64,000 bases of DNA from Streptomyces omiyaensis (lineage in GTDB: Bacteria; Actinomycetota; Actinomycetes; Streptomycetales; Streptomycetaceae): NCBI RefSeq assembly GCF_014650895.1, contig NZ_BMVV01000013.1, positions 125,097 to 189,096 on the forward strand, read 5' to 3'. The stretch's first letter is position 1. Every line of letters begins with the position of its first letter. Shown piece by piece: positions 7,654-15,732 of this stretch. The position numbers and the translations under genes were made by a program. The notes below the pieces were generated by a model. That model was not told where the DNA came from, searched no databases, and saw nothing but the letters and a program-made list of their open reading frames with translations.

Positions 7654-8499
7654 GTGACCGTCATCGCCAACACCGCACAGGAGCAGGCCTGGAACGGCCC
7701 GGAAGGAGCCCACTGGGCCCGCCACCAGGACCGCTGGAACGCCGTCAACGACGGCTTCAACGCGCCCCTGCTCGACGCCGCCCGGATCGGAGGGAGCCAC
7801 CGCACCCTCGACATCGGCTGCGGCGCAGGCCGGACCACCCGGCTCGCCGCCCTCCGGGCCCCGCTCGGGCACGCGCTCGGGCTCGACCTCTCCGGGCCGA
7901 TGCTCTCCGAGGCGCGCGCCCGGGCCGCCGCCGACGGCGTACGCAACGTCGCCTTCACCCGCGGCGACGCCCAGACCCACCCGCTCGGCGCGGGCGCCTT
8001 CGACGCGGCGATCAGCCGCTACGGCGCCATGTTCTTCGCCGACCCCGAGGCCGCCTTCGGCAACATCGCGCGGGCCCTGCGCCCCGGCGGCCGGCTCGCG
8101 CTCGTCTGCCCCTCCGCCCCGGGGCTCAACGGCTGGGTCACCGCGATGACGTCCCTGCGCGGCATCCTGCCCGTCGGCGACTTCGCCCGTACCGGAGAGC
8201 CCGGCATGTTCTCCCTCGCCGAGCCGGCCCGCGTCCGCGCCGTCCTCGCCGCCGCCGGCTTCACCGCGATCGCGCTCGACGAGACGCGCGCGCACGGCAC
8301 GTGGGGCCGGGACGCCGCGGACGCGGCGGACTTCCTCCTCGCCACCGGTCCCGGCCGCCACCTGACGGAGCGGGCGGACGCGCCCGCGCGGACCCGCGCC
8401 CGCGCCGCCCTCACCGACCACCTGCGCGCGCACGAGCGGCCCGACGGCACCGTCGCACTGCTCAGCACGGCATGGCTGGTCACGGCGGAGAGGGGCTGA
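7654..8499 (+). CDS. Class I SAM-dependent methyltransferase
   Basis: 281 residues. Motif I is visible as LDIGCGAGRTTRLAAL, followed by GLDLSGPMLSEAR (motif II region) and DAAISRYGAMFFADPEAAFGNIARALRPGG, the UbiE/Methyltransf_11 pattern. The methyl acceptor is unknown. GTG at 7654 is preferred because CTGGAG lies about 7 bases upstream; an in-frame ATG at 7612 falls inside operator 2 and is less likely. The gene is divergent from the TetR regulator and is probably its main target. Confidence 0.85.
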   Translation: MTVIANTAQEQAWNGPEGAHWARHQDRWNAVNDGFNAPLLDAARIGGSHRTLDIGCGAGRTTRLAALRAPLGHALGLDLSGPMLSEARARAAADGVRNVAFTRGDAQTHPLGAGAFDAAISRYGAMFFADPEAAFGNIARALRPGGRLALVCPSAPGLNGWVTAMTSLRGILPVGDFARTGEPGMFSLAEPARVRAVLAAAGFTAIALDETRAHGTWGRDAADAADFLLATGPGRHLTERADAPARTRARAALTDHLRAHERPDGTVALLSTAWLVTAERG

Positions 8500-8506
8500 C
8501 CCCTCG

Positions 8507-8532
8507 CCTCCGGACCGGCCGGGGTCCGGAGG
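8507..8532. terminator. Bidirectional hairpin terminator
   Basis: CCTCCGGACC pairs exactly with GGTCCGGAGG around a 6-base loop. It lies between the convergent methyltransferase and beta-propeller lipoprotein genes. Confidence 0.7.
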
Positions 8533-8562
8533 GAAGGCCGGGAGGTGCCCGTAACCGGGGGC

Positions 8563-9720
8563 CTAGAAGACGACCACGCCCAGCGGGCGCGCGCCCGCCG
8601 CGAGGCGCTTCACCTCGCCCGAGCCGAGGTCGACGACGCTGATCCCGTCCCAGTACCCGTCCCGCGTGAACCCGCCCGTCACATAGGCGGTCCGGCCGTC
8701 CCGCGACACCGCCACGTCCTCGTGCGGACCGTCGAGCGGGTACACCCGCTCGACGCCCCGGGGCGACCGGACGGTCAGCGACGGCCCCCGGTCCTCGCTC
8801 GGGTCGATCGGGCCGGTGCCGACGGCGAGGAGCGTCCCGTCCGGCGTCACGGTCACCCCGTGCTGGTGGGTGTCGGCCGTCATCTCCTCGATCTCGACGC
8901 GACCGGTGGCGGGGTCCACGACCGCGAGCCGCTCGCCCTCGAAGGGCAGCAGCAGCTTCCCGTCCGAGGGGCGCACCGCGGCGTAGTGGGGCTTCAGCCA
9001 GGAGCCGAGCCCGCCCTCGGTGCCGTACGGGGCGACCTCGACGCGCCGGGCGTCCAGCGAGCCGGCGTCGACGACGGTCACGTCGAAGGAGTCGTGGTTC
9101 GTCGCGTACACGGCGGAGCCGTCCCGGCTGACGTCCACGTCGAAGGGGCGGCGCCCCACGTCCACCACGTCCACCACCTTCGCGGACGCGGTGTCGATCA
9201 CCTCCAGGGTGCCGTCGCCGCCGGGCACGTTCACCCCCACGTACACCCGCTTCCCGTCGGGCGAGAGCGCGATGCCCATCCCGCCGCCCCGGTACTCGCC
9301 GGTGGTCACCGGCCCGGTGTCCGTCCGGTAGGGCACGAGGGCCCGGCGCTCCCGGGCGGCGGTGTCGACGACGGCGACGCCCTCGGCGGTCGCCACCCAG
9401 GCCCGCCCGTCCTTCCCGAGCGCGAGGCCGTACGGTGCCGTGCCCACCTCCACCGAGCCGGTGGCACCGCGCGCGGGGTCCACGAACGTCACGGTGTCCG
9501 CACCGAAGTCGGCGACCAGCAGCGTCCCGGCGGCGGGCTTCGCCCCGGGCGTCGCGGGCCCGGCCGACGGCGGGGGAGCGACGGTGACGGCGGGCGCCGG
9601 GCCGTCCGGAGCGGCGGCGGGAGCCTCGCCGGCCCGGGCGCATCCCGCGAGCAGGACCCCGGCGACGGCCGCGGGCAGCAGCGCGCGGGCGGTACGGGAC
9701 GGGCGGCGGATCTTCGTCAT
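8563..9720 (-). CDS. YVTN-type beta-propeller lipoprotein
   Basis: 385 residues. The signal peptide ends with the lipobox VLLAGC (Cys27), followed by an Ala/Pro-rich linker to about residue 65. The rest is a run of propeller blades with repeats such as LLVADFGADTVTFVDPARG, GIALSPDGKRVYVGVN and DVDVSRDGSAVYATNHDS, the 40-residue YVTN repeat pattern found in surface-layer and cytochrome-d1-like propellers. No catalytic residues are evident; a binding or scaffold role outside the membrane is likely. GAGGAG lies 7 bases before the ATG at 9720. Confidence 0.8.
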   Translation of the reverse strand: MTKIRRPSRTARALLPAAVAGVLLAGCARAGEAPAAAPDGPAPAVTVAPPPSAGPATPGAKPAAGTLLVADFGADTVTFVDPARGATGSVEVGTAPYGLALGKDGRAWVATAEGVAVVDTAARERRALVPYRTDTGPVTTGEYRGGGMGIALSPDGKRVYVGVNVPGGDGTLEVIDTASAKVVDVVDVGRRPFDVDVSRDGSAVYATNHDSFDVTVVDAGSLDARRVEVAPYGTEGGLGSWLKPHYAAVRPSDGKLLLPFEGERLAVVDPATGRVEIEEMTADTHQHGVTVTPDGTLLAVGTGPIDPSEDRGPSLTVRSPRGVERVYPLDGPHEDVAVSRDGRTAYVTGGFTRDGYWDGISVVDLGSGEVKRLAAGARPLGVVVF

Positions 9721-9953
9721 CTCGGGCTCCTCGGTGCGGGGCGTGCGGAGGACGCCGCGCGAACCGGCCCCTCCCGTCTCCCGATCCTCCGTCGGCCCGG
9801 GCCCGGGGGGTCTCGCCCGCCCGGATGCGGTCCCCGGTCCCTCCGGACGACCCGGGGGTCCACCGATCGGACGACCCGGCGCGGTGGCCGCGCCGGACGG
9901 GCGCCGGGGCCGTGCCCCGGACCTCGGGGCCCGCCGGGCCCGGGACGGGTGGG

Positions 9954-10535
9954 TCAGCCCTGCGGGAGCGACCGCATCGCCACGATCCCGGAGGGGCCGT
10001 GGGGGCCGCCCTGGCCGGGGACCGGACCGGGGGCCTGGAGGCCAGCCTGGCCCGGCAGTCCGGCGGGGCCCGCCATGCCGGGCTGCCCGGGCGCCGGCTG
10101 GCCCGGCACCGCCGGAAGGGCGGGGAGCGCCCGGCCCTGCATCCCCGGCTGCCCCTGCATCCCCGGCTGACCGGGCATCCCCGGCTGACCGGGCATTCCC
10201 GGCTGGCCGTGCATGCCGGGCTGCCCCGGCATCGGCTGCATGGGCTGCATCCCCGGCATCCCGGGCTGACCCATCCCGGGCTGACCCATCCCCGGCTGCC
10301 CGTGCATGCCGGGCTGGCCCTGCATGCCCGGCTGGCCGGCCATCCCCTGCATCCCGGGCATGCCCGCCGGCGCTCCGACGCCCATGGGCTGCTGCGGCGC
10401 GGCCGGGGGAACCTTGATGTACCGGCTCAGGTCGCGCAGCACTTCCTCCGCGGTCTGGCGCACGTCACCGGGTACGTCCCCCCGCTCCCGTATGAGCTGG
10501 GCGTAGATCGGTGCGGTGCCGTCCGCGTGGTTCAT
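9954..10535 (-). CDS. Collagen-like Gly-Gln-Pro repeat protein
   Basis: 193 residues. The first 45 residues form an ordinary acidic and basic helical segment (AEEVLRDLSRYIKVP). Residues 57-160 are dominated by GQPGM units. Residues 104-133 form ten uninterrupted Gly-X-Y triplets (GQP alternating with GMH, GMP or GMQ), the sequence needed for a collagen-type triple helix; a shorter run lies at 67-84. There is no signal peptide or membrane segment, so it appears cytoplasmic. I do not recognise the N-terminal domain. Repeats at the DNA level make copy number prone to change. Confidence 0.75.
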   Translation of the reverse strand: MNHADGTAPIYAQLIRERGDVPGDVRQTAEEVLRDLSRYIKVPPAAPQQPMGVGAPAGMPGMQGMAGQPGMQGQPGMHGQPGMGQPGMGQPGMPGMQPMQPMPGQPGMHGQPGMPGQPGMPGQPGMQGQPGMQGRALPALPAVPGQPAPGQPGMAGPAGLPGQAGLQAPGPVPGQGGPHGPSGIVAMRSLPQG

Positions 10536-10711
10536 GGAGTCCGTCGCTTCCTGTCAGCTGGGCCGGTGCCGCCACCGGCGGCAGACGGCGAGTCTACGGG
10601 GAACCGCCGACACCCCGTGGCGCGGGGAGCCCGCCGCCACCCGGGCGGGCGACCCCGCGGGGGTGCCCGGGACGTGCCCGGGCACACCGCCGTCCGTGTC
10701 AGGATCGAGGG

Positions 10712-11416
10712 ATGCTGGAGAAGATCATCGCCGCGTGCGACGGCGCGTCCAAGGGAAACCCCGGCCCCGCGGCCTGGGCCTGGGTCATCGGCCGGACGGA
10801 CGGCACCGTCGAGCGCTGGGAGGCCGGCCCGCTCGGCCGTGCCACCAACAACGTGGCCGAACTCACTGCCCTGGAACGGCTCCTGGAGACCCTCGATCCC
10901 GCGGCGCCCGCGGAGATCCGGATGGACTCCCAGTACGCCATGAAGGCCGTCACCACCTGGCTCCCCGGATGGCGCCGCAAGGGCTGGAAGACCGCCGCGG
11001 GGACCCCGGTCGCCAACAAGGACCTCGTCGTCCGGATCGACGCCCTGCTCACCGGCCGGGACGTCGACTTCGTCTACACCCCCGCGCACCGGGGGGCCGA
11101 CGGCGACCCCCTCAACGACGCCGCGGACCGGGCCGCCAGCCACAGCGCCCGGACCCAGGAACCGCTCGGTTCGGACGCCGGCTCCGCCCTCCCGGACCCC
11201 GAGCCCGCCGCCGTACGCGTCTCCGCCCCCCGCACGCCCCGGCCACGCGCCTCCGCGCCGGGCGGATCCGGTGCCTCCGGGGCCCGCCGGAGTCGCCCGT
11301 CCGGCGGCACGCTGAAGGCCAAGTTTCCGGGCCGCTGCCGGTGTGGGCGTGCCTATGACAAGGGGGAGAGCATCGCCAAGAACGCGGAGGGCTGGGGGCA
11401 CCCCACCTGCGTCTGA
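10712..11416 (+). CDS. Ribonuclease HI with a C-terminal Cys/His segment
   Basis: 234 residues. Residues 1-150 are an RNase HI domain: Asp10 in ACDGASKGNPGPAAW, Glu50 in NNVAELTALE, Asp72 in MDSQY, with His126 and Asp139 in TPAHRGADGDPLNDAAD. All four metal-binding acids and the late His are present, so it should cleave RNA in RNA:DNA hybrids. After a Pro/Ser/Arg linker (about 150-200), the last 30 residues hold CRCGRAYDKGESIAKN and GHPTC, which could bind a zinc ion and nucleic acid. This tail is not part of standard RNase HI. CAGGAT six bases before the ATG may be a -10 box of a leaderless transcript. Confidence 0.85.
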   Translation: MLEKIIAACDGASKGNPGPAAWAWVIGRTDGTVERWEAGPLGRATNNVAELTALERLLETLDPAAPAEIRMDSQYAMKAVTTWLPGWRRKGWKTAAGTPVANKDLVVRIDALLTGRDVDFVYTPAHRGADGDPLNDAADRAASHSARTQEPLGSDAGSALPDPEPAAVRVSAPRTPRPRASAPGGSGASGARRSRPSGGTLKAKFPGRCRCGRAYDKGESIAKNAEGWGHPTCV

Positions 11417-11703
11417 GCACGGCGGCCGTCCGAGGGGCGGGCGACCCTGTCCGCCCCCTGAGACCGCCTTTCGGGCCCCTCCGGCAGGCTTCACCCACCC
11501 GTGGATCCCGGTTCGCCCCAGGTTCTGTTCTCAGAGCTGTTGTGGCTGCATACTGTTCCTCCTCGCACCTGGTGACGAACCGTTTTGCCTGCTCATCCGA
11601 CGTCTCTCGACGTGAATCGGCACCCGGCGAGATTCCCCCCTTCACTTCCGGCGCACAGCGTCGTGACGGAAGTGACCCCTGCCCGTGAAAGACCCGAGGT
11701 TCC
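11417..11703 (+). promoter_or_regulatory. Leader region of the RimJ-type acetyltransferase gene
   Basis: This 287-bp gap is less GC-rich than its surroundings. TACTGT at 11551-11556 could be a -10 box. A short open frame runs from GTG 11572 to TGA 11688 (38 codons), ending 15 bases before the acetyltransferase start. TCACTTCCG (11642-11650) pairs perfectly with CGGAAGTGA (11667-11675) within that frame. I see no recognisable protein; the short frame plus stem could be a translational attenuator, but this is inference. Confidence 0.35.
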
Positions 11704-12387
11704 GTGCCAGTACCTGTTCTCCTGACCGGGCGCTCCGTGCGCCTGGAGCCGCTGGCGATGCGGCACGCCGAAGCCCTTGCGCGGGCCGGCGAGGCGGACC
11801 GATCGGCCTACGCCTTCACTCCCGTGCCCGACGGCCTGGAATCCGCTCTCGACTACATCGCCCGCGCCCTGGCCGAACAGGCCGCCGGGCGCTGCCTGCC
11901 CTTCGCCCTGGTCAGTACCGCCGACGACCGGGTGATCGGCTCCACACGCTTCCTCGAACTCGACTATTGGCGGGGGCCGCTCGTGTGGCCCCCGACCCCC
12001 GGCCACCCCCACGGGGATCCGCTCACCGCGATCCCCGACGCCGCCGAGATCGGCAACACCTGGATCGCGGGCGACGCCCGGGGCACCGGCATCAACACCG
12101 AGGCGAAGCTCCTCATGCTCCGCCACGCCTTCGAGAGCTGGGGCGTCCGCCGGATCACCTTCCGCGCCGACGCCCGCAACACCCGCTCGCGGGTCGCCAT
12201 CGAACGCCTCGGCGCCACCTGCGAGGGCATCCGCCGGGCGCACTCGCGCGGCCTCGACGGCGCCGTCCGGGACACGGCCTTCTACTCGATCCTCGACGAG
12301 GAGTGGCCCACCGTCCGGGACATCATCGAGCTGAGGCTGAGCGCCCCCCGCGGGAACCGGGTCCTCCAGGACCTCCTCCCCGCCTGA
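11704..12387 (+). CDS. RimJ/RimL-type GNAT acetyltransferase
   Basis: 227 residues. It has the Acetyltransf_3 layout: LLTGRSVRLEPLAMRHAEAL at the start, then EIGNTWIAGDARGTGINTEAK, where the acetyl-CoA pyrophosphate loop is GDARGTGINT, and ITFRADARNTRSRVAIERLG, the conserved N-x-x-S-xx-AIE-x-LG motif. Relatives acetylate protein N-termini or small amines; the substrate here is unknown. The GTG at 11704 has GAGG 4-8 bases upstream. A strong hairpin follows the stop codon. Confidence 0.88.
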   Translation: MPVPVLLTGRSVRLEPLAMRHAEALARAGEADRSAYAFTPVPDGLESALDYIARALAEQAAGRCLPFALVSTADDRVIGSTRFLELDYWRGPLVWPPTPGHPHGDPLTAIPDAAEIGNTWIAGDARGTGINTEAKLLMLRHAFESWGVRRITFRADARNTRSRVAIERLGATCEGIRRAHSRGLDGAVRDTAFYSILDEEWPTVRDIIELRLSAPRGNRVLQDLLPA

Positions 12388-12392
12388 CCACC

Positions 12393-12421
12393 CCGCGCCG
12401 CCCGCACTGCGGGCGGCGCGG
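12393..12421 (+). terminator. Hairpin terminator with T-run
   Basis: CCGCGCCGCCCGC pairs perfectly with GCGGGCGGCGCGG (13 bp, loop ACT), followed by CAGGGTGTTTTC. The stem and short T-run after the acetyltransferase stop codon make this the clearest intrinsic terminator in the window. It separates that gene from the folded leader downstream. Confidence 0.8.
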
Positions 12422-12433
12422 CAGGGTGTTTTC

Positions 12434-12535
12434 ATGGAGGTGACGGGAAGGACTCCGTGCGAGGACACGGAGTAGCGGTCCTTGAGCCGCGCACCGTGCA
12501 ATCAGGATCCGCGAGAAGCGGGTGAGTCCTTCCCG
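12434..12535 (+). promoter_or_regulatory. Folded leader with competing stems upstream of a cation/proton antiporter
   Basis: CGGGAAGGACT (12444-12454) pairs perfectly with AGTCCTTCCCG (12525-12535), closing a domain of about 90 bases. Inside it, ACTCCGTG (12452-12459) pairs with CACGGAGT (12466-12473), and CCGC-GAGAA-GCGG forms a hairpin near 12509-12521. AAGGAC (12448-12453) can pair instead with GTCCTT at 12478-12483, excluding the outer stem. A 13-codon open frame (ATG 12434 to TAG 12475) starts at its 5' edge. It matches no riboswitch class I can name. The antiporter starts 69 bases further on. Confidence 0.5.
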
Positions 12536-12604
12536 CCCCCACGTCCCCGACCACCCGCCTCCCCGCCGGCGACGCCCGCCGGGGCGGGCGAGGGAGGCGG
12601 TCCC

Positions 12605-13924
12605 ATGAGCGGCGGCGCGTGGACGGTCCTGGCCGTGGCCGGAGTCACGGCCGCCTACGCCCTCGGTTCGCGGCGGCTCTCCACGACGCCGGTCTCCTCG
12701 GCGATCGTCTTCACCGGCTGCGGCGTCCTCCTCGGCCCCGCCGTCCTCGGCGTCGTCGGGGGCGACGACGCCGGACCCGTCACCGCGCTCCTGGAGGCGG
12801 CCCTCACCCTGGTGCTCTTCACCGACGCCATGACCGTCCGCCGCCGCGACCTCACCGTCGGCGGGTTCCTGCCCCGCCGGCTCCTCGGCATCGGGCTCCT
12901 GCTGAGCATCGCGCTCGGCTGGCTGCTCGCCCTGCCCCTCCTGCCCGGCCTCACCGTCTGGGAGCTCGCCCTCGTCGGCGTCATCCTGGCGCCCACCGAC
13001 GCCGCGCTCGGCAAGACCGCGATCTCCGACCGGCGCGTCCCGCCCCTCGTCCGGCAGGGACTGAACGTGGAGAGCGGCCTCAACGACGGCATGGTGCTGC
13101 CCTTCTTCCTCGTCTTCCTCGCCGCCGTCCCCGGCACCTCGTACGCCGCCGAGGGCGTGGCCGGCACCTTCTGGCGCTCCCTGCTGCTCAGCACCGCCCT
13201 CGGCCTCCTCGCCGGCGGCGTCGCGGGCAGGCTGCTGCAGGCGGCCCGGGCCCGCGGCTGGATCACCCGGGAAGGGCGCCACGTCTACGTCCTCGCCGTC
13301 GCCGCCGCCTCCTACGAGCTGGCCGTCGTCGTCGACGGCAGCGGCTTCATCGCCGCCTGGATCGCCGGATTCGCCTTCGGCCACGCCCTGCGGAACGTCC
13401 CGGCGGGCCCGCCCGCGACCCCGGCACCCGACCGCGGGGAGGAGCGGGACTCGACCGCCGACCTCGCCGAGGACCTCGGCGGTCTCCTCGCCTCCGTCTC
13501 CCTCCTCCTCTTCGGCGCGCTCCTGCTCGGACCCGCCCTCCAGCACCTGAGCTGGCGGATCGTGCTCTACGCCCTGCTCAGCCTGACCGTGGTCCGACTC
13601 GTCCCCGTCGCCCTGTCGCTGCTCGGCAGCGGACTGCGCCTCCCCACGGTCCTCTACATCGGCTGGTTCGGCCCCCGCGGCCTCGCCTCGGTCGTCCTCG
13701 GGCTCCTGGTCGCCGAGGAGCACGTCGCCGGCACCGAGCTGATCGGCCGGGTCGTGGCCGTCACGGTGGCCCTCAGCGTCCTCCTGCACGGCGCCACCGC
13801 CCCGGCGCTCGCGGGCCGCTACGGCGCCTGGTACCGCGGGGCCGCCGCGGCCACGGACGGTCTGAGGGAGTCCGCCGACGTTCCCGAGGGCGGCGGCCGC
13901 CGCCGCGTCGGCCCCACGTCGTAG
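12605..13924 (+). CDS. NhaP-type cation/proton antiporter (CPA1)
   Basis: 439 residues with about 12 hydrophobic segments. LALVGVILAPTDAALGKTAI, with LNVESGLNDGMVLPFFLVFL after it, is the CPA1 antiporter core: the Asp in LAPTDAAL and the acid in ESGLND are the transport-site residues. The IGWFGPRGLASVVLGLL segment is also typical. The protein should exchange Na+ or K+ for protons across the cell membrane. ATG 12605 is preceded by GGGAGGCGG. Upstream lies a folded leader sequence that may control expression, an arrangement common for ion-transport genes. Confidence 0.9.
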   Translation: MSGGAWTVLAVAGVTAAYALGSRRLSTTPVSSAIVFTGCGVLLGPAVLGVVGGDDAGPVTALLEAALTLVLFTDAMTVRRRDLTVGGFLPRRLLGIGLLLSIALGWLLALPLLPGLTVWELALVGVILAPTDAALGKTAISDRRVPPLVRQGLNVESGLNDGMVLPFFLVFLAAVPGTSYAAEGVAGTFWRSLLLSTALGLLAGGVAGRLLQAARARGWITREGRHVYVLAVAAASYELAVVVDGSGFIAAWIAGFAFGHALRNVPAGPPATPAPDRGEERDSTADLAEDLGGLLASVSLLLFGALLLGPALQHLSWRIVLYALLSLTVVRLVPVALSLLGSGLRLPTVLYIGWFGPRGLASVVLGLLVAEEHVAGTELIGRVVAVTVALSVLLHGATAPALAGRYGAWYRGAAAATDGLRESADVPEGGGRRRVGPTS

Positions 13925-14063
13925 GGGGTGCCCCGTCCGATCGGGCCGGGCCGGTCGGTCCCCCGGTCCCGCCGATGCGCACCGCGCCCTTCGGGCCGAC
14001 CATGGAAGGAAGCGCGGGGACCGGCGCGGTCCGGGCCCGGCTGACCGAGAGCGAGGACCCATC

Positions 14064-14489
14064 ATGGCCGCCACGCACACTCCCCACCGGACGGGCAGCA
14101 CCCAGCAGTTGTGGGCCGGGGGACTGACCGTCTTCGCAGCCGTCATGCTAGGGATCACCGGCGTCGTCGGTGTCTTCCGGGGCATCATGGCGATCGCGGA
14201 GGACGACGTGTTCCTCACGACGCCCAACTACGTCTTCCAGTTCGACCTGACCGGCTGGGGCTGGATCCACCTCGCCCTCGGCATCGTCGCGATCCTCGTG
14301 AGCTTCGGCCTCTACAAGGTGTCGACGTGGGCCCGGGTGGCCGGTGTGGCCATCGCCGCCCTCGTCGTCATCGCGAACTTCCTGTCCCTGCCGTACTATC
14401 CGGCCTGGTCGATCCTCATGATCGCCATGTCCGGCTTCGTCATCTGGGCCCTGTGCGTCGTCAAGCCCGACGACTCCACGGCGCGCTAG
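14064..14489 (+). CDS. Four-helix membrane protein (DUF7144-like)
   Basis: 141 residues with four hydrophobic helices at about 17-43, 67-87, 90-109 and 111-131. The pattern WAGGLTVFAAVMLGITGVVG, then FDLTGWGWIHLALG and SLPYYPAWSILMI, is common in small streptomycete membrane proteins of unknown function. GAGGAC lies upstream of the ATG. It is convergent with the GAP-family gene. Confidence 0.75.
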   Translation: MAATHTPHRTGSTQQLWAGGLTVFAAVMLGITGVVGVFRGIMAIAEDDVFLTTPNYVFQFDLTGWGWIHLALGIVAILVSFGLYKVSTWARVAGVAIAALVVIANFLSLPYYPAWSILMIAMSGFVIWALCVVKPDDSTAR

Positions 14490-14520
14490 TCCCCACCGCG
14501 AGAACCCGGGAGCCCGGCCG

Positions 14521-15297
14521 TCAGCCGGTCAGCTCGTACAGGGAACGGCTCACCAGCCACAGCCCGAGGAGCAGACAGAGACCGATGACGGCGGGCTCCT
14601 TGTGGCGCGTCAGCCACCGGCGCAGCGCCATCAGGGCCGGGTGCGCCCGCTCCGGGGCGAACACCATCGACAGCTCCATCGCCAGCAGGCTGGAGGTGGC
14701 CACCAGACAGAAGAGCACCAGCACCACGACGTTCCCGGCGTCCGACAGATCGGCCTGGACGACCGTGGCGCCGGCGGCCCCGACCATCCCCCACGGCTGT
14801 AGCAGGAGGGGCAGGGCCGCGGCGGACCACAGGGAGACGCCGCCGTGCGGGCCCGCCGACTCCCCGGAGGCCTCCGCGGCCTCCGGGCCCTCCGCGGCCG
14901 GAGCGGACGACGCCCCGGCGTCCGGCCCGGGCGCGGCGGAGCCCCCGTCCTCCCGTGTCCGTACTGCGGAAGCGGAGGCGTCCGCGTCCTCCGGCGGCGT
15001 CATCGCGCCCCGGCGGACGCGCCGCAGCCGGTACGTCCCGTACCCGAGCAGTCCGAGCCCGATGACGAGCGTCACCGCCTTCGCCGCCGTCGACGGCGGG
15101 GAGCGGGGAGCGGGCGGCTGCCCGCCGGTGAGGAGGACGACGATCCCGATCACCGCCACCAGGCACGCCAGCCAGGACACGATGAAGACCAGCCCCTTGC
15201 GGACCCCGCCCGGCGAGGCCACGACCAGGACGAACGCCATGACGGGCAGCGGGAAGAGCGTGATCGCCAGCCCGATCAGCAACAGGTCAAGCGCCAT
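14521..15297 (-). CDS. GAP-family (sulfolipid-1-addressing-like) membrane protein
   Basis: 258 residues with about six hydrophobic segments. A soluble acidic Ala/Ser/Glu-rich stretch (roughly 100-150) splits the two halves. FPLPVMAFVLVVASPGGVRKGLVFIVSWLA-type sequence at the N-terminus resembles GAP/Sap proteins, which are linked to lipid export in mycobacteria and are distantly like LysE exporters. The cargo is unknown. Start could be ATG 15297 or the GTG just before it at 15300. Confidence 0.65.
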   Translation of the reverse strand: MALDLLLIGLAITLFPLPVMAFVLVVASPGGVRKGLVFIVSWLACLVAVIGIVVLLTGGQPPAPRSPPSTAAKAVTLVIGLGLLGYGTYRLRRVRRGAMTPPEDADASASAVRTREDGGSAAPGPDAGASSAPAAEGPEAAEASGESAGPHGGVSLWSAAALPLLLQPWGMVGAAGATVVQADLSDAGNVVVLVLFCLVATSSLLAMELSMVFAPERAHPALMALRRWLTRHKEPAVIGLCLLLGLWLVSRSLYELTG

Positions 15298-15381
15298 CAC
15301 GGCACCGCCGCTCCCGGTCCGCCGCCCGGGACGGCCGGAGGGACCCCGCCGGGTCCCGGGCCGCCCGCACGGCGCGGACCG

Positions 15382-15732
15382 TCAGGAGCGGCCCTTCCGG
15401 AAGGAGTCCCGGACGCCCCGGGCCCGCCGGCCGAGACCCCGCCACGCCTTGCGCAGCTCGGCCCGGAAGCGGTCCGTCCGGCCCTCGGCCTCCAGCCGCT
15501 CGTCGCCGGTCATCCTCCCGGCGATCTCCTTGGCCTTGCCCCGGGCCCGGTCCATCTCGTGCCTCGCCGCGTCCTTGGCCCGGTCGACCTCGTGCCTGGC
15601 CTTCTCCCTGGCCCGATGGGCCTCGTGCGCGGCCTTCTCCCTGGCCCGATGGGCCTCGTGCGCGGCCTTGCCCCGGGCCCGGTGGGCCTCGTGCCTGGCC
15701 TTGACCTTCGCCCTGTCGATGGTGCTGCTCAT
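15382..15732 (-). CDS. CsbD-like stress protein with 11-residue tandem repeats
   Basis: 116 residues. The C-terminal half holds GKAKEIAGRMTGDERLEAEG (about 65-84), the CsbD-family signature seen in general-stress proteins. Unusually, residues 9-63 are five copies of an 11-residue unit close to REKARHEAHRA, which should form one long, highly charged amphipathic helix as in LEA-type desiccation proteins. At DNA level two 33-bp units (15604-15636, 15637-15669) are identical. AAGGAGG precedes the ATG at 15732, and TAGCGT on the minus strand at 15773-15768 is a plausible -10 box. No signal peptide: cytoplasmic. Confidence 0.75.
   Translation of the reverse strand: MSSTIDRAKVKARHEAHRARGKAAHEAHRAREKAAHEAHRAREKARHEVDRAKDAARHEMDRARGKAKEIAGRMTGDERLEAEGRTDRFRAELRKAWRGLGRRARGVRDSFRKGRS

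Noticed and set aside
12434..12535. Cobalamin or another known riboswitch
   Set aside because: A CAGGATCCGC stretch resembles the B12 box, but the other conserved elements and their order are missing.
12434..12535. A tRNA gene in either orientation
   Set aside because: No TTC-type T loop, acceptor stem with CCA, or anticodon arm could be fitted.
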